Shown here: positions 5,691 through 7,955 of the stretch, piece by piece
Layout of the letters: every line of letters begins with the position of its first letter
Position numbering within the stretch: position 1 is the first letter of the stretch
From: Paramuribaculum sp.
GTDB taxonomy: Bacteria; Bacteroidota; Bacteroidia; Bacteroidales; Muribaculaceae
Direction: 5' to 3'
Assembly: GCA_029051965.1 (NCBI GenBank)
Contig: JAIDJZ010000054.1
Coordinates: 1 to 7,955, forward strand
Length of the DNA stretch: 7,955 nt
Notes under the pieces: generated by a model
Seen by the model: the letters and a program-made list of their open reading frames with translations, nothing else
What the model was told of the DNA's origin: nothing
Databases searched by the model: none
Position numbers and translations under genes: made by a program

Positions 5691-7235
5691 ATGAGTAAAG
5701 AAAACATCTACGCCGGATGGGACGCCCTGACGGTAAAAAATTTTAAACGTTGGCAGCTTCGCACCATCCTCGTTTCGATGGTCGGCTATGCCATCTACTA
5801 CTTCGTACGAAAAAACTTCTCCGTGGCCATGCCCGGCCTGACAGCCCAGTATGGAATCACTAACACAAGCTTCGGATGGATAATCGGAATCGGATCTCTC
5901 ATCTATGGCTTCTCGCGCTTCGTCAACGGCTTCGTCGTCGACAAGGCAAGTTCGCGAAAAGTCATGGCTGTCGGGCTTCTTCTATGCGCTGCTGCCAACT
6001 TCTGTTTCGGATTCGGAGTCAACCTCTCCGGAATGATCGTCGGTGCCTATGACGGTCCCGACTTCATTGGCATGCTCGTCCTCGTCATGGGGGTGACCAG
6101 CGTCCTCAACCAATACTTCCAGGGAATCGGCTATCCCCCATGCGCGCGACTCCTTCCCTCATGGATCCACCCCTCCGAACTCGCAACGAAAATGTCGATC
6201 TGGAACACAAGCCACTCGATCGGGGCCGGAGCTGCCGTTCTCGCATGTGGATTCATTATGGGCCAGCTCGGACAGGACCTCAGCGCCGATCCCGAGATCA
6301 TAGCGACCATTGCCGCCAACCTCGGTCTGGACACATCCGACCCAGGCGACATGAAAACCATTCTCGGCTATGCTCGCCACTGGGACGCCTGGCGATGGTG
6401 CTTCTGGCTTCCCGGAGTCCTTGCCGTTGTCGGAGCTATATGGCTCTACGTAGGGCTTCGCGACGATCCTCGTTCAGTCGGACTCCCCGAACTCCCCGGA
6501 ACATCAACCGGCAAGAGCGACGGAAAGAAAAACGCGTCCCACTCTCGCTTCCTTTCCGTAATGGTCTGGACCAACAGATGGATATGGACCCTCTGCATCG
6601 CAAACGTTTTCGTCTACGTGATGCGCATGGGCATCCTCGACTGGGGTCCTAAATTCCTCACCGAAGCTCGGGGCATGTCCATCGAAATGGCCGCCACGAC
6701 CGTCGCGGTCTTTGAAATCTGCGCCATTGTCGGAACGATAATCGCCGGATGGGCCACCGACAGAATCTTCAAGGGCAAAGCCCACCGCATGTGTCTCATA
6801 TGCATGATTGGCGCCGTCTTCTTCATGACGCTCTTCATCTTCGTGACCGAAATACCCACGATCCTTTCAAACATCCTTCTCGCTATTGCCGGAGTCTTCA
6901 TCAACGGCCCGCAGGCCCTCATCGTAATCGCTTCCGCAAACCACGCGACAAAAGACGCCTCGGCGACTGCCAACGGACTCGCCGGCATTTTCGGCTATTT
7001 CGGTTCATTCGTCTCGGCAATCGGAATCGGATACATCGCCGACTGCTTCGGTTGGAACACCGTATTTCTCCTCATAATCGGTGTCGGTGTCCTCGGAGCT
7101 GTGACATTCCTGACAATGTGGGCCGCACCCCGCGACGGCTACGGACGCTCCAACGAATTCTATCAGAAACTCTCTGCAGCCGAAAAAGAAGAAGCAATGG
7201 CCGAAGCCGGATCGCTGAACGACACTGACCTCTAA
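5691..7235 (+). CDS. glpT: Glycerol-3-phosphate transporter (MFS, organophosphate:phosphate antiporter family)
   Basis: GlpT is a 12-helix inner-membrane antiporter that imports G3P in exchange for inorganic phosphate. Expected residues are present: Arg40 and Lys41 in YYFVRKNF (first helix; Arg45/Lys46 in E. coli GlpT), Arg312 in NVFVYVMRMGILDW (Arg269 in E. coli) and His175 in NTSHSIGAG (His165 in E. coli). The two arginines form the substrate phosphate site. FQGIGYPPCAR and GLAGIFGYFGS are further family motifs. At 514 residues it is longer than E. coli GlpT (about 452). The excess lies mainly in two predicted periplasmic loops, near residues 109-126 and 192-231. UhpT/UhpC-type hexose phosphate proteins are the main alternative, but the match around Arg312 and the glpABC neighbours favour G3P. 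It has its own predicted promoter, and the next gene begins 5 bp after its stop. Confidence 0.9.
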   Translation: MSKENIYAGWDALTVKNFKRWQLRTILVSMVGYAIYYFVRKNFSVAMPGLTAQYGITNTSFGWIIGIGSLIYGFSRFVNGFVVDKASSRKVMAVGLLLCAAANFCFGFGVNLSGMIVGAYDGPDFIGMLVLVMGVTSVLNQYFQGIGYPPCARLLPSWIHPSELATKMSIWNTSHSIGAGAAVLACGFIMGQLGQDLSADPEIIATIAANLGLDTSDPGDMKTILGYARHWDAWRWCFWLPGVLAVVGAIWLYVGLRDDPRSVGLPELPGTSTGKSDGKKNASHSRFLSVMVWTNRWIWTLCIANVFVYVMRMGILDWGPKFLTEARGMSIEMAATTVAVFEICAIVGTIIAGWATDRIFKGKAHRMCLICMIGAVFFMTLFIFVTEIPTILSNILLAIAGVFINGPQALIVIASANHATKDASATANGLAGIFGYFGSFVSAIGIGYIADCFGWNTVFLLIIGVGVLGAVTFLTMWAAPRDGYGRSNEFYQKLSAAEKEEAMAEAGSLNDTDL

Positions 7236-7240
7236 TTGAA

Positions 7241-7955
7241 ATGACTATGACTACTGCAACCTGCCAGACTTATATAAGCCCGATGTCGCCCGACACTCTC
7301 CGCGACGCCTGTCGGAAAATACGCCATGTCGCGCTCGACATGGACGGTACAATCTACATGGGATCCGAACTCTTCCCGTTCACGAAGGAATTCCTCGCTC
7401 TTCTCGACGACAACGGAATCTCCTACTCCTTCCTGACCAACAACCCGACAAAAAGCATTGCCGACTATCTCGACAAACTACGCAAAATGGGTATCGAAGC
7501 CTCGCCCGACAACATGTACACCACAGCCGTGGCGACAATCGACTACCTCCGCGCCAACATGCCGGACGTAAACAGACTCTTCGTTGTCGGCACCCCGAGC
7601 ATGAAAGCCGAATTCGAGCAGGCCGGATTCTCTCTGACCGCTCCCTCCGCCGACGACATCCCGCAGGCGCTCGTCGTCGCGTTCGACACAACCCTCGACT
7701 ACGAACGCCTCTGCCATGCATCATGGCTCGCATCTCAGCCCATTCCATATATAGCGACAAACCCCGACCGCGTCTGTCCGACCAACCTCCCAACCGTTCT
7801 GGTCGATTGCGGATCCCTCTGCGCGTGCATCGAACACGCAGTCGGACGCCGACCCGACATCGTCATCGGAAAGCCCAACCCCGACATGCTTTCGGGCATC
7901 CGCTTCCGTCTCGGACTGCAGCCCGACGAAATCGCAATGTGCGGCGACCGTATCT
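7241..7955 (+). CDS. HAD-IIA family phosphatase (NagD / glycerol-phosphate phosphatase-like), 3' end missing
   Basis: The frame is open from ATG 7241 to the window end (238 codons) and lacks its C-terminus. HAD motifs are clear: motif I DMDGT with nucleophile Asp33 and Asp35, motif II FLTNNPTKS (Thr66), motif III GKPNPDM with Lys211, and the start of motif IV GDR (Asp236) at the very edge. The cap between motifs II and III identifies subclass IIA, which includes E. coli NagD, mammalian phosphoglycolate/G3P phosphatase and mycobacterial G3P phosphatase Rv1692. The start lies 5 bp after the glpT stop, so the gene is probably co-transcribed and perhaps translationally coupled. ATG 7247 or 7283 would also be possible; 7283 places motif I nearer the N-terminus, as is usual for the family. 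The substrate is inferred from context: G3P or a related phosphate ester is likely but not proven. Confidence 0.85.
   Translation, partial: MTMTTATCQTYISPMSPDTLRDACRKIRHVALDMDGTIYMGSELFPFTKEFLALLDDNGISYSFLTNNPTKSIADYLDKLRKMGIEASPDNMYTTAVATIDYLRANMPDVNRLFVVGTPSMKAEFEQAGFSLTAPSADDIPQALVVAFDTTLDYERLCHASWLASQPIPYIATNPDRVCPTNLPTVLVDCGSLCACIEHAVGRRPDIVIGKPNPDMLSGIRFRLGLQPDEIAMCGDRI

Noticed and set aside
1..7955. CRISPR array, insertion sequence, tRNA or defence system
   Set aside because: No spaced direct repeats of CRISPR size, transposase motifs, terminal inverted repeats or tRNA-like folds were seen; the plus-strand coding DNA is fully explained by glp genes and a phosphatase.

Overview
The window holds a glycerol-3-phosphate (G3P) uptake and oxidation locus. 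The order is a divergently transcribed DeoR/GlpR-type regulator (minus strand), then on the plus strand glpA, glpB and glpC (anaerobic, quinone-linked G3P dehydrogenase), glpT (G3P:phosphate antiporter) and the start of a HAD-IIA sugar/glycerol-phosphate phosphatase cut by the window end. All five complete proteins are recognised from family motifs.

The host is most likely an intestinal member of Bacteroidales, possibly Muribaculaceae; that family-level guess is inference. Coding DNA is GC-rich while intergenic DNA is very AT-rich. No clear Shine-Dalgarno sequence precedes the starts. Two plus-strand promoters fit the Bacteroidota sigma pattern TTTG-N19-TAnnTTTG exactly (1212-1242 and 5617-5647), and a third fits approximately on the minus strand (1079-1111).

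Layout: 1-123 is an AT-rich downstream region with a terminator-like hairpin (26-60) and three 11-bp direct repeats (56-88). 124-894 is the regulator. 895-1347 is a 453-bp divergent control region with a promoter for each side, a long palindrome covering the -33 box and spacer of the glpA promoter, and a 14-bp near-repeat placed downstream of each predicted transcription start. 1348-5564 is glpABC with gaps of 14 and 15 bp. 5565-5690 has short GC hairpins, a second promoter and an (ATC)5 leader repeat. 5691-7235 is glpT. 7241 to the end is the phosphatase, 5 bp after glpT.

Working model: GlpT brings in G3P in exchange for phosphate. GlpAB oxidises it to dihydroxyacetone phosphate, and GlpC passes electrons to menaquinone, probably towards fumarate reduction. 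The regulator senses a phosphorylated metabolite and controls both directions. The phosphatase may hydrolyse excess G3P or a related phosphate ester. No glycerol kinase or glycerol facilitator is visible, so the locus as seen handles G3P rather than free glycerol. This is a largely conventional metabolic region; the most interesting parts are the undescribed control elements between glpR and glpA and the phosphatase linkage.
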